Source of the DNA: Thermoplasmata archaeon
Lineage (GTDB): Archaea; Thermoplasmatota; Thermoplasmata; Lutacidiplasmatales; UBA184
DNA length: 64,000 nucleotides
Direction of reading: 5' to 3'
Assembly (NCBI GenBank): GCA_021790425.1
Contig: JAJYEA010000003.1
Coordinates: forward strand, 1 to 64,000
The position numbers and the translations under genes are program-made. This document shows, in pieces, positions 37,670-46,794 of the stretch (positions are counted from its first letter, which is position 1; every line of letters starts with the position of its first letter). The notes beneath the pieces were generated by a model. It was given only the letters and a program-made list of their open reading frames with translations. It was not told the DNA's origin and did not search any database.

Positions 37670-38110
37670 GTGCCGATGTTCCGCCCGACCCGGAGGCGCC
37701 CCCCCGGTGAAGGGCCCTCGCGCTACGGCCGTCACACGATCAAGGCCATCCGCCGCAGCACCCTCGCGAGCCTGCTCGCCACGGGGGCCGCGGCCTACCC
37801 CAACGAGTTCGGAGGGGTGCTCCGGTCGGAGGAGCCGGGCATCGTCACCGACCTCCTCCTCATCCCGGGCTCCACCGCCGGCCGGCGGCACGCGAACTTC
37901 CAGCTCTACATGCTGCCCGCCGACCTCACGGTCGTCGGGACGGTCCACTCCCACCCCTCCGGGGCGATCTACCCCTCGAGCGCGGACGTCTCCCTCTTCC
38001 GGAACTGGGGGCGGTTCCACATCATCGTCGGCACCCCCTTCCGGGAGCGTTCGTGGCACGCCTTCGACAACTCGGGCGAGCAGATCCCCTGCGAGGTCGT
38101 CGAGGGATGA
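37670..38110 (+). CDS. JAMM/MPN-domain metalloprotease-like protein
   Basis: [22 protein letters not shown]. Confidence 0.85.
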   Translation: MPMFRPTRRRPPGEGPSRYGRHTIKAIRRSTLASLLATGAAAYPNEFGGVLRSEEPGIVTDLLLIPGSTAGRRHANFQLYMLPADLTVVGTVHSHPSGAIYPSSADVSLFRNWGRFHIIVGTPFRERSWHAFDNSGEQIPCEVVEG

Positions 38111-38125
38111 GCCCCGGAAGCCCCC

Positions 38126-39721
38126 CTACCGGAGGGTGATCGTCGGGATTGGGATCTGCTCGGGGTGCTGGAGCGGGCTCTCCATCGAGTGGTGGCGGCC
38201 CTTCTCCGGCTCGTGGATTAGGCCCTTGTACTTCGCGATGAAGCCGATGAAGTCGATGAACCCCGAGAAGGCCGCCTTGTAGGCCCGGTGCGCCCCGCCC
38301 TTCTTGTCCTCGAAGAAGATGTCGAGGAGGGGCTTCGACTGGCGAATGCCGTGGGTGAGCGCCTTCCCGAAGAGCTCCTTCTGGCGCTCGGTGACCATGT
38401 CCCGGTTGAACCAGTCCCGCTGGTTCAGGCGTCCGAGCGGCACGAAGAACATGGGCACGAGGATCGCCTTGAAGTCCCACAGGTCGTCGAACAGGTCGAT
38501 CGTCCGGATCACGTCGTCCTCGGTCTCCTGGGGGAGCCCGACGATGAACGTGCAGGCGGGGTAGACCGAGTTGTCGTTCAGGAGGCCCGCGGACTGCGTC
38601 ACGAGCTCGGGCCACTGGCTCGCCTTGAAGGGCGCCACCTTGCCCGGCATCGCGGCGGTGATGAGACGGGAGCTCCCCGTCTCCATCCCGATCTCGACCC
38701 CCCACCAGCTCTGCGTCCCCTGGCAGAGGATGTCGTGGATCTTCGGGAGCAGGTTCGGCTTGGTCATGAGGGTGGCCACCGCCACGTGGCTCCACCCGAC
38801 GTGCTCGTAGTACTTCTTCGCGAGCGACATCAGGGGGAGGATCTTCTCCTCCCGGGGCATGATGTTCGGCGACCCGTAGAACAGGACGTCGTCCGAATGG
38901 AGGAGCCCCTCCGTGATCCCGGCGGCCTGGTTGACCTTCATCTCCGCCTCGATCTTGTCGAGGGGGTACCACCGGGTAGGGCGGGTGGTCACGGAGCAGA
39001 AGGAGCATCCCCGGCAGCATCCGCGGCCGATCTCCGTGAGGCCGTTCACGGAGGCATAGCGCATCGTGGCGATCTGCTCCATCTTGGGCGCCTCCTTCGG
39101 GGTCAGCACCAGGTGGGGCGGCAACGGTTCGCCCCGCAGCGCCTTCTTCACGATGTCGACGACGTAGACGTCCGCCTCCCCTTCGACGATGGAGTCGAAC
39201 CCTCCGATCTCCTTCACGAAGTCATCGACCCACTGGAGCTTCGAGCGCGTGGCCTCGGTGAGCTGCCAGGCCGGCATGCCCCCCGCGATGATCTTCATCC
39301 CCCGGCGGTGGGCCTCGACAACATGCGGCAGCCGCATCATCCGCATGAAGTTCACGCGGTTGAGCGGCTCCTTCTTCATGATCCCGGCGAAGGTCGTCGA
39401 CGGGGGGTTGAGGCCGAGGTAGTCGTGGCCGGAGACCAGCATGACCTTCGCCTCGCCCGGCATGTAGCGGTGAAGGTAGCTCGGGTGGATCACGCGGGCA
39501 TCGATGCCGGCATCGAGGAGCGAGGCCTCGATCTTCCGCATCCCGTAGGAGGCCTGCTCGGGGTGGCCCTCCTCGTCGCACCGCATGGTGGGATAGAAGA
39601 GCCGCCGGTAGGCCGCTTCCGGAAGGATGAACGCCGGGGTGGTCGTCCCGAAGCCGAGGAACTCCTTCCCGTGATGATCGCTCATCAACGTCCAGTCGCA
39701 GGTTATGACCACTTCGGGCAC
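38126..39721 (-). CDS. B12-binding-domain radical SAM protein (GDGT ring synthase-like candidate)
   Basis: GRGCCRGCSFCSV radical SAM cluster; N-terminal B12-binding-like region; TLMSDHHGKEFLGFGTTTP. Confidence 0.75.
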   Translation of the reverse strand: MPEVVITCDWTLMSDHHGKEFLGFGTTTPAFILPEAAYRRLFYPTMRCDEEGHPEQASYGMRKIEASLLDAGIDARVIHPSYLHRYMPGEAKVMLVSGHDYLGLNPPSTTFAGIMKKEPLNRVNFMRMMRLPHVVEAHRRGMKIIAGGMPAWQLTEATRSKLQWVDDFVKEIGGFDSIVEGEADVYVVDIVKKALRGEPLPPHLVLTPKEAPKMEQIATMRYASVNGLTEIGRGCCRGCSFCSVTTRPTRWYPLDKIEAEMKVNQAAGITEGLLHSDDVLFYGSPNIMPREEKILPLMSLAKKYYEHVGWSHVAVATLMTKPNLLPKIHDILCQGTQSWWGVEIGMETGSSRLITAAMPGKVAPFKASQWPELVTQSAGLLNDNSVYPACTFIVGLPQETEDDVIRTIDLFDDLWDFKAILVPMFFVPLGRLNQRDWFNRDMVTERQKELFGKALTHGIRQSKPLLDIFFEDKKGGAHRAYKAAFSGFIDFIGFIAKYKGLIHEPEKGRHHSMESPLQHPEQIPIPTITLR

Positions 39722-39798
39722 AGCAAACCACCTTAGGTATGAGGCACGAAATTCCGCAGCGGGTATTTAAGACTTTTATACTCGGGACCGAACCCGGG

Positions 39799-40584
39799 TT
39801 ACGGGGAGTTCGTGGTCGAGGGAGCCACGGCCATCCGGGCGGCGAGCCGGGTCTCCTGGCTCACCTTGAAGCGTTTCTTGAAGAGCCAGAAGGCGTTCCG
39901 CAACCCGTCCTTCCAGCTCGAAAGTTTCGGCTGGCCCCACCGCTCCGCGTAGTGGATGGGCACCTCCTCGAACTTGAAGCCACGGACCAGCACCTCGAGC
40001 TTGAGCTCCTCGGAGAAGGCCATCCCGTCCTCGAAGAGCCGCACGCTGCCGAGGATCTTCCGGTGGAAGACCCACATGCCGCTCTGGGAGTCGGCCATCA
40101 CGTTCATCGGCACCCCCTTGAGCCGGCTGTGGAAGAGGAACTTGACCAGCGTGTTGAGGAGCCAGTTCCCGATGCGGTGCTCCATCGTCATCGCCCGCTT
40201 CTCTAGGAGGGTGAGCCGGTCCCCGGAGACGAAGTCCCTCCCGGCGACCTGGAGCTTCAGGATGAGCCAGGGAAGCTCGTCCGCCGGGTACGTCCCGTCC
40301 CCGTCCATGGTCGCGATGAGGTCGCCCGTGGCCTGCTCGAACCCGGTCCGGTAGGCCCGGCCGTAGCCCTTGCGACGCTCGACGACCACCCGGGCGCCGC
40401 GCTCCTCGGCGAGCGCGATGGTGCCGTCCGTCGAGCCGCCGTCCACGACCAGGATGTCCCACTCGATGGGGTCCTTGCTGAAATGGGCCTGGTTAGCGGC
40501 CTTGCTGGCTTCGCGGAAGGAGTCCAGCGTATACCCGATCCCGTCCTTCTCGTTCAGGGTGGGGATGACCAGCGTGGCTCGCAT
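39799..40584 (-). CDS. Family 2 glycosyltransferase (dolichyl-phosphate sugar synthase-like)
   Basis: VIPTLNEKDGI, VVDGGSTDGT, MDGDGTYPADELP. Confidence 0.9.
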   Translation of the reverse strand: MRATLVIPTLNEKDGIGYTLDSFREASKAANQAHFSKDPIEWDILVVDGGSTDGTIALAEERGARVVVERRKGYGRAYRTGFEQATGDLIATMDGDGTYPADELPWLILKLQVAGRDFVSGDRLTLLEKRAMTMEHRIGNWLLNTLVKFLFHSRLKGVPMNVMADSQSGMWVFHRKILGSVRLFEDGMAFSEELKLEVLVRGFKFEEVPIHYAERWGQPKLSSWKDGLRNAFWLFKKRFKVSQETRLAARMAVAPSTTNSP

Positions 40585-40629
40585 CGGAGGGATATACATT
40601 AGGGACATGGCCGAATTAAAGCTATTGAT

Positions 40630-41049
40630 ATGACCGCGCGACACTGGAGCTTCGGGACCACGGCGGACGTGGGCCTCGGTGCCGCCGCCTCCACGCCGGA
40701 GGGGCTCTTCGAGGAGCTGGGGAAGGGCGTCTTCGGCCTCATGACCGACCTGAAGGGGATCCGGCCCTCGGAGCATCGCGATCTCACGGTGGAGGCGGCT
40801 TCCCCGGAGTCCCTGCTGGTCGCCTTCCTGAGCGAGCTCATCTACCTCCACGACACGGAGGGCTGGGTCTTCCGTCGCTTCGAGGTCCGCCTAGAGGGGA
40901 GGCCCCCCCGGCGGGCGGTCGCCCGGGCGTGGGGAGAGCACTGGGACGACGGACGTCATTCCCGGAAGGTATCGGTCAAGGCGGTCACGCTCCACCGGCT
41001 CGAGCTCGACCTGGTGAAGGGCCGGGCCCGGGTCATCCTCGACATCTAG
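40630..41049 (+). CDS. Archease
   Basis: HTADVG-like WSFGTTADVGLGA, LLVAFLSELIYLHDTE, KAVTLHRLEL, VILDI end. Confidence 0.88.
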   Translation: MTARHWSFGTTADVGLGAAASTPEGLFEELGKGVFGLMTDLKGIRPSEHRDLTVEAASPESLLVAFLSELIYLHDTEGWVFRRFEVRLEGRPPRRAVARAWGEHWDDGRHSRKVSVKAVTLHRLELDLVKGRARVILDI

Positions 41050-41055
41050 CGGCGG

Positions 41056-41889
41056 TCACGCCAGGTGGCACAACCGCACGCTCTCCTTCCAGAGCGCTTC
41101 CTGCAACGCCACGTCCTGGGAGGGCGCGCTGGACGCGATGGCCTTGCGGCCCGAGAAGTAGCGCCCGGTCACGCCCTCCACCTCCGGAGAGGTGGCCAGG
41201 TAGACCCCGGTCCGGGCCCCGTGCTGGGGGCTCCGCATGAACGGGTAGCTGATCAGCGCGAAGATCCGCCCCCCGCCGCTCCCGAAGAGCCCGCTCCGGA
41301 TCACTCCCGGATGGAAGCAGTTGATCGTGACGCCCGTGCCCTCGAGGCGGCGCGCCATGGCGTAGGTGAAGAGGATGTTGGCGAGCTTGCTCTTGCCATA
41401 GACGGAGAACCCCCGATAGCGCCGCTCGCTCTGAAGATCGGTGAGGTCCAGCTTCGCCATCTTGTGCGCTGCGGAGGCCGTGAGGACGATCCGGGAGGGG
41501 GCGTTGGCGCGGAGACGGTCCTGGAGCAGGTGGGTGAGGAGGAAGGGAGCCAGGTGGTTCACCGCGAGGCTCCGCTCGTAGCCATCGGGCGTGGTCTCCC
41601 GGTGGGGAACGTAGACCCCCGCGTTGAGGAAGAGCACGTTCAGCCGGGGCATCGCCGCCAGCACCTGCGTGGCCAGTGCCCGCACGTCGGACTGCGAGGC
41701 CAGGTCAGCGAGGAAGAGCTGGTGGGTGCCGGACGGTCCCGCGGTCCGCAGCTCGGCCAGGACGGCCTCCCCTCGGGCCCGGTCGCGGGCCACGATGCCG
41801 ACCGATGCCCCGGAGGCGCCCAGCGCCTTCGCGGCCGCGCGGCCGATCCCGGAGGTGGCCCCGGTGAGGAGTACGGAGCGACCGCTCAC
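41056..41889 (-). CDS. Short-chain dehydrogenase/reductase
   Basis: LLTGATSGIGRAAAKAL, LNAGVY, YGKSKLANILF; GTG start. Confidence 0.92.
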   Translation of the reverse strand: MSGRSVLLTGATSGIGRAAAKALGASGASVGIVARDRARGEAVLAELRTAGPSGTHQLFLADLASQSDVRALATQVLAAMPRLNVLFLNAGVYVPHRETTPDGYERSLAVNHLAPFLLTHLLQDRLRANAPSRIVLTASAAHKMAKLDLTDLQSERRYRGFSVYGKSKLANILFTYAMARRLEGTGVTINCFHPGVIRSGLFGSGGGRIFALISYPFMRSPQHGARTGVYLATSPEVEGVTGRYFSGRKAIASSAPSQDVALQEALWKESVRLCHLA

Positions 41890-43031
41890 GGCATCAGGCG
41901 GAGGAAGACGGAGACGCCGGGCCCGAGGGAGGAGACCTTCCCGAGGCGGTGGAGTTCGCGCTCGACGGCGGCGATCCCCGCCAGGAGATCGGCCTCCGTC
42001 ACGACGCCCATGTGTCCGATGCGGAAGATCTTCCCCTTGGCCTCGCCCTGGCCGCCCGAGACGACGACGTTGTGGCGCTCGCGGAGCACCTTCCTCCACG
42101 CGCCGTCCTCGATCCCTTCGGGGTAGCGTATCGCCGTGACGGTGTCCGAGGAGTAACGCTCCTCGGGGAAGAGCGAGAGACCGAGCGCCTTCACCGAGGC
42201 CCGGGTCATCTCCGCGTAGCGATGGGTCCGGTGTTGGCGCGCCTCGACACCCTCCTCCTTCAGGAGGAGCAGGGCCTCGCGCAGCGCAAGGAAGAGCGGT
42301 ACCGCCGGGGTCCACGGTGTGTCGTCCTTCTCGATCGACTTGAAGTGCTCGGCGAGGTCCTCCGCGAACGTCTGGGGCTTCAGGGCCCCGAAGGCCCGGT
42401 CCGACAGGTGGACCAGGGCGAGCCCGGGGGGAGCCGCCAGTCCCTTCTGGCTCCCGACCACGATGCCGTCAACCCCCCAGTCGTCCGGGGGGGTGGGAAG
42501 GCCGGGGAGCGCGCTGATCGCGTCCATCAGGAAGAGGGCGCCGCTCTCCCGGATGGCGGGGGCGAGCGCGGCGATGTCGTTCGTGAACCCGACGGAGGTC
42601 TCGTTGTAGACGGCGAGCACCGCCTTGGGCCGCTCCGCGGAGAGCACGGCCGAGAGCTTCGCGGGGTCGAAGGGATGGCCCCACTCGGCCCGGACGACCA
42701 CGGGCTTGGCGAACCGCGTCGCGAGCTTCTCGAGACGGTTCCCGAAGTGGCCGTTCGACAGGACGACCACCTTGTCCTCCCGTCCGACGACGCTCGAGAC
42801 CATCGCCTCCAGTCCCGCCGTGCCGCTCCCCGTGACGATCGCCTGGTGGCCCGTGCGGCCGAAGACGAGGGGAAGGAGCCCGCGGACCTCGTGGACGATC
42901 TCGTGGAAGTACTCGCCCCGGTGGTTCAGCGACGGGACGGCCATCGCCTGCTGGACGCGGGGGTGGAGACGCACGGGTCCGGCGAGGAGGAAGGTGCTGG
43001 TGGCCGGGTCGAAGCTGCTCGGTTCGCTCAT
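41886..43031 (-). CDS. Class V aminotransferase (serine-pyruvate/alanine-glyoxylate type)
   Basis: LLAGPVRLHPRV, TGSGTAGLEAM, VGSQKGLAAPPGLALV. Confidence 0.9.
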   Translation of the reverse strand: MSEPSSFDPATSTFLLAGPVRLHPRVQQAMAVPSLNHRGEYFHEIVHEVRGLLPLVFGRTGHQAIVTGSGTAGLEAMVSSVVGREDKVVVLSNGHFGNRLEKLATRFAKPVVVRAEWGHPFDPAKLSAVLSAERPKAVLAVYNETSVGFTNDIAALAPAIRESGALFLMDAISALPGLPTPPDDWGVDGIVVGSQKGLAAPPGLALVHLSDRAFGALKPQTFAEDLAEHFKSIEKDDTPWTPAVPLFLALREALLLLKEEGVEARQHRTHRYAEMTRASVKALGLSLFPEERYSSDTVTAIRYPEGIEDGAWRKVLRERHNVVVSGGQGEAKGKIFRIGHMGVVTEADLLAGIAAVERELHRLGKVSSLGPGVSVFLRLMP

Positions 43032-43093
43032 GACAGGCGGGCCGATGGTGCGGAGGCTCTTAAGCCTCGTGACCCGGAAACGGCGACACGCCG

Positions 43094-44047
43094 CTAGACG
43101 AGCACCGGGAACTCGGGGCTCTCCCCGCGCAGCACGCGGAGCACGTCCTCGACCACGGTCGTCCCGGCCCGTTCCTGGGCCTCGTGGGTCGAGGCCCCGA
43201 TGTGGGGCGTCACGACGATCTTGGGGTGGAGGAGCAGCCGGGGGTTCTTCGGGGGTTCCTGCTCGAAGACATCGAGCCCCGCCGCCGCCAGGTGGCCGGT
43301 GTCGAGCGCATCGAGGAGCGCCTCCTCGTCGACAAGCGGACCCCGCGCGACGTTGATGAGGATGGCCCCCTGCTTGAGCTTCGCCAGCGCCTCCCGGTCG
43401 ATGAGGTGCCGGTTGTGCTCCGTCAGGGCCGAATGGACGCAAAGGACGTCACTCGTGGCGAGGAGCCGGTCGAGGTCCATCAGCGGGGTCCCGTCCCGGG
43501 TCGCCGTGACGTAGGGGTCGTAGGCCTGCGGGTTCATCTGGAACGCCCGTGCGCGGGCGGCCACCTCGCGGGCGATCCGCCCGTAGCCGACGAAGCCGAT
43601 CGTCCGGCCGGCGAGCTCCGTCCCGTTGGTCCCCTTGGTCCACTTCCCCGCCTTGAGGGAGGGCAGGTGGCTCCCGAGGTCCCGGGCGGCGGCGATGATG
43701 AGGCCCATGGTGAGCTCGGCCACGCTGACCGCTGCGGCCGCGGGGGCGTTGACGACGAGCACGCTGTGCTTGTGCGCCGCCAGGACGTCGATGTTGTCGA
43801 CCCCGACGCCGGCCCGCGCCACGACCTCCAGGCCCTTCGCGGCCTCGAGGAGCTTCCCGTCCACCTGCGTCCGTCCCCGGACGATCAGGGCCGCGGCGCC
43901 CGGAAGGGCGGCGAGGAGCCCGGCGGGGTTCGCGGAGACGTCCACGACCTCGGCCTCCTGGGCCAGCCGGGCCAGCGCATGCGCATCGATCTTGTCGGCC
44001 ACGACGACCTTCGGGCGGTGACTCTTTCCCGCGGACTTGGAGGGCAT
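43094..44047 (-). CDS. serA: D-3-phosphoglycerate dehydrogenase
   Basis: VARAGVGVDNID, GRTIGFVGYGRIAREVAARA, INVARGPLVDEEALLDAL, TPHIGASTHEAQ. Confidence 0.9.
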   Translation of the reverse strand: MPSKSAGKSHRPKVVVADKIDAHALARLAQEAEVVDVSANPAGLLAALPGAAALIVRGRTQVDGKLLEAAKGLEVVARAGVGVDNIDVLAAHKHSVLVVNAPAAAAVSVAELTMGLIIAAARDLGSHLPSLKAGKWTKGTNGTELAGRTIGFVGYGRIAREVAARARAFQMNPQAYDPYVTATRDGTPLMDLDRLLATSDVLCVHSALTEHNRHLIDREALAKLKQGAILINVARGPLVDEEALLDALDTGHLAAAGLDVFEQEPPKNPRLLLHPKIVVTPHIGASTHEAQERAGTTVVEDVLRVLRGESPEFPVLV

Positions 44048-44099
44048 GGCCGGCCGAGACGAGCGGGTGACTTAAACCCAGCGGGACGCAGGGCCACCC

Positions 44100-44681
44100 T
44101 TAGTCGGGGACCGGCGCGGGGGGTTTCTCGTACCGGTAGTACGTCCCGGCGCGACGGACCGCGTCCACCCGCTCCTCGTACCCGGCGGACAGGACGTACC
44201 GGCGGACCTCGTCGAAGGCCTCCCCGCTGAGGACCATCATCACCGGGCGCACGGCGTTCGTGTGCTCCTCCCGACCGGGCATGTTCACCCAGACGGTGAC
44301 CTCGGTCCCGTGCGGCCGTTGCCGCCCCGGGGGGGCGTCGCGGGTGTCCAGGGCGGTGTCGAGCGGGCCGGTGTCCCACGAACGCCGGTCCTCCCGTCCC
44401 TCCGGGTAGGAGAGCGTGAGGCCGGACGCCGTGACCTCGACCGCCGAGGGATGCGGACGGTTCCCGATCACGAGGGAGAGCGGGACGATCGTCAGGACCA
44501 AGAGGAAGATCGCGAGGGCGAGGGAGAAGGAGGCCGCGGTGTAGTAGGTGTTGGCCCCGTACGCCACGAAAATCCGGAGGTACCATGCGGCCAGGGCGAG
44601 GAGCACGACCGTGCCGACCAGTCCCCAGAGGCGGCGGGTCCGGGCGTCGTCCCGCTGGGCGGACGTGTCGTACCGGGTCAT
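44100..44681 (-). CDS. Membrane protein with two TM segments
   Basis: Hydrophobic segments near N-terminus of MTRYDTSAQRDDARTRRLWGLVGTVVLLALAAWYL... Confidence 0.6.
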   Translation of the reverse strand: MTRYDTSAQRDDARTRRLWGLVGTVVLLALAAWYLRIFVAYGANTYYTAASFSLALAIFLLVLTIVPLSLVIGNRPHPSAVEVTASGLTLSYPEGREDRRSWDTGPLDTALDTRDAPPGRQRPHGTEVTVWVNMPGREEHTNAVRPVMMVLSGEAFDEVRRYVLSAGYEERVDAVRRAGTYYRYEKPPAPVPD

Positions 44682-44692
44682 GTGCGCGGAAG

Positions 44693-44767
44693 TGGGGCCG
44701 TCCGAATTTGAATCGGAGTCTCTAGCACCCCAAGCTAGAAGGATGGACCAAGCTACCCCACGGCCCC
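44693..44767 (-). tRNA. tRNA-Pro(GGG)
   Basis: Acceptor GGGGCCG/CGGCCCC+A; anticodon arm TCTAGC-TTGGGGT-GCTAGA; T-arm TCCGA-TTCAAAT-TCGGA. Confidence 0.93.
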
Positions 44768-44848
44768 ATCCGCACGCCCGCCCCACTCCGGGGCTGTTAA
44801 TACGCTTTCTGGCCGGTCACCGGCGGCGGAGGGGACGGGCGGCGCGCC

Positions 44849-45751
44849 TCAGGCGTGGCCCAGGAAGGGCAGGGGAAGACCGACCGTGAGGGCCCAGTTC
44901 AGCACCATCGCCCCCGCGACCCCCGCGAGGTAAAGGCCGCTCGCGATGAAGGCGCGCATGGCGTTCTTCCGGGAGGTCTCGAGGATCGTCCGGGTGGTCC
45001 GGAAGACGAACCAGACGCCCAAGCCCATCGAGATCACGAAGAAGACGAGGTAGTGGATCGACAGGGTCGCGAAGAGCGCCGAGGGGGCGAGGAGCAGGGC
45101 CGCGGAGCCGGCCACCGCCCGGGCGGAATCCGCGGGATGCCCCCCGCGGGGCAGCACCGGGAGTCCCAGCTCCCCGTAGTCCGAGAAGAGGGCGATCGCC
45201 AGGGACCAGAAGTGGGGAGGGGTCCAGAGGAAGACGAGGACCGCGAGGAGCACCACGGGGAGCGCGAAGCCCCCGGTGACGGCGGCCCCCCCGCCGAGCG
45301 CGGCGGCGCTGCCGGCGTAGCCCCCGATCACGATCCCCCACCGGGAGCTCCGCTTGAGGAGGGTGGTGTACAGGACCACATAGACGAAGGCCCCCGAGGC
45401 GATGGCGACCGTCACCGCCGGGTTGAGCGTCACCCACGCGACGAGGAGCGAGAGGGCGATGAGGAGGATCCCGAGGACGAGCGCGGCGTTCCGGGGGACC
45501 GTGTCGGAGGGGATGGGCCGGGAGAGCGTCCGGCGCATGAGCGCGTCGATGTCGGCGTCGTACCAGTGGTTCAGCGCGGAGGAGCCCGCCGAGCCCATCC
45601 ACCCGGACAGGACGAGCCAGCCCAGGGCGGACCATCGGACCGGGGTCGGGCTCACGGTGAAGAAGCCCGCGACCGCGACCATCACGATGAACGACGTGAT
45701 GCCCGGCTTCGTGAGCGAGAAGTACGCGCGCAGGGTGGGTCCTACCGCCAC
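44849..45751 (-). CDS. ctaB: Protoheme IX farnesyltransferase (heme O synthase)
   Basis: LTKPGITSFI, NHWYDADIDALMRRTLSRPIP, PHFWSLAI. Confidence 0.95.
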   Translation of the reverse strand: MAVGPTLRAYFSLTKPGITSFIVMVAVAGFFTVSPTPVRWSALGWLVLSGWMGSAGSSALNHWYDADIDALMRRTLSRPIPSDTVPRNAALVLGILLIALSLLVAWVTLNPAVTVAIASGAFVYVVLYTTLLKRSSRWGIVIGGYAGSAAALGGGAAVTGGFALPVVLLAVLVFLWTPPHFWSLAIALFSDYGELGLPVLPRGGHPADSARAVAGSAALLLAPSALFATLSIHYLVFFVISMGLGVWFVFRTTRTILETSRKNAMRAFIASGLYLAGVAGAMVLNWALTVGLPLPFLGHA

Positions 45752-45835
45752 GGCGTCCTCACTTCGGGTCGCCTTATATCGTGCGTGTCGGGGTCTCCGG
45801 GAGGACGAGGGCCGAGTCCGGACGTCCGGAGACGC

Positions 45836-46537
45836 TCAGGGCTCATCGCCGCGGCGGATGGCCAGCGAGCGGTCGCGATAGGCGATGTCGAACACGTGGA
45901 AGATGAGCCCGAGGTCCAGGAAGCCGAGGCCCACCGCCAGGCCGAAGGAGGACTCGACCGCGACCCCGGTGAGGGGCCCGAGGTTGAGGAGGTAGCCCAC
46001 GATGATCCCCGCCACCACGAGCAGGATCATCATCGCCGCGAGATAGTAGTCGAGCCGCCGCGAGGCGCCCTTGGGGACCGCCGTCCCCGCCGGGTAGGAG
46101 AGCCAGCCGTAGGTCATGACCAAGGAGCCCAGGACGAGCGCCGGGAGGCCCACGAGGCCGTCCGCCCCCTCCGTCAGGGTCACCAGGGTGACGTGGAGCG
46201 GGACGGTCGCGTTGAGGGTGAAGTACTTCCCCGGGGAAAGGGTCAGCGTGAAGGCGCCCGAAGCGCCGGCGACCGAGGCGAGGAGATGGGTCCCGGGGCA
46301 GGCGTGCGAGTTCGTCCCGCACCCCCAGGCCTGGACGACGGTGGCGTCGGGGGCGCCCGTCCACGAGACGTTGTACTGGACCGAGTCCCCGATCGAGTAG
46401 GGGAGGTCGAGGCCGAGCGCCCCGGTGGGCGTCGGTCCCGAGAGGTAGTACCGGTGGGTCTCGTGGATGGGGGAGACGAAGACGGCCCCGCCGATCACGG
46501 CCAGGGCGATCCCGAGGATGATGAGCAGCGCGCGCAT
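45836..46537 (-). CDS. Membrane protein
   Basis: N-terminal TM, extracytoplasmic beta-rich region, several C-terminal TMs. Confidence 0.6.
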   Translation of the reverse strand: MRALLIILGIALAVIGGAVFVSPIHETHRYYLSGPTPTGALGLDLPYSIGDSVQYNVSWTGAPDATVVQAWGCGTNSHACPGTHLLASVAGASGAFTLTLSPGKYFTLNATVPLHVTLVTLTEGADGLVGLPALVLGSLVMTYGWLSYPAGTAVPKGASRRLDYYLAAMMILLVVAGIIVGYLLNLGPLTGVAVESSFGLAVGLGFLDLGLIFHVFDIAYRDRSLAIRRGDEP

Positions 46538-46542
46538 GGTCC

Positions 46543-46794
46543 CTACTCGAAGAGCTTCACCCTCCGTTCGACGTCCCGGTTCAGGCGGTCCACGCGGTAG
46601 AGGATGCCCATGCTGAGGAGCACGAGGTAGAGGAACGCGACGAGCGAGATCCCCACGATGCCCAAGTAGAGCCACGGGGTGGCGCCGCCCACGATCGCCG
46701 TGATCGCCCAGACCGCCGCGGCGAGCGCCGCCAGCGCGAGGATCATCATCCCCCCGAGGACCCCGACGAGGACCCGCTGCCTACTCCGTGCCAA
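46543..46794 (-). CDS. Small membrane protein
   Basis: Two TM segments; overlaps the cytochrome b stop region. Confidence 0.6.
   Translation of the reverse strand: MARSRQRVLVGVLGGMMILALAALAAAVWAITAIVGGATPWLYLGIVGISLVAFLYLVLLSMGILYRVDRLNRDVERRVKLFE

Noticed and set aside
34742-38059. 1105-aa minus-strand ORF
   Set aside because: Only the C-terminal ~312 residues (TFB) are real; the rest is antisense to Gar1-downstream genes, IMPase, NAD kinase and the JAMM gene.
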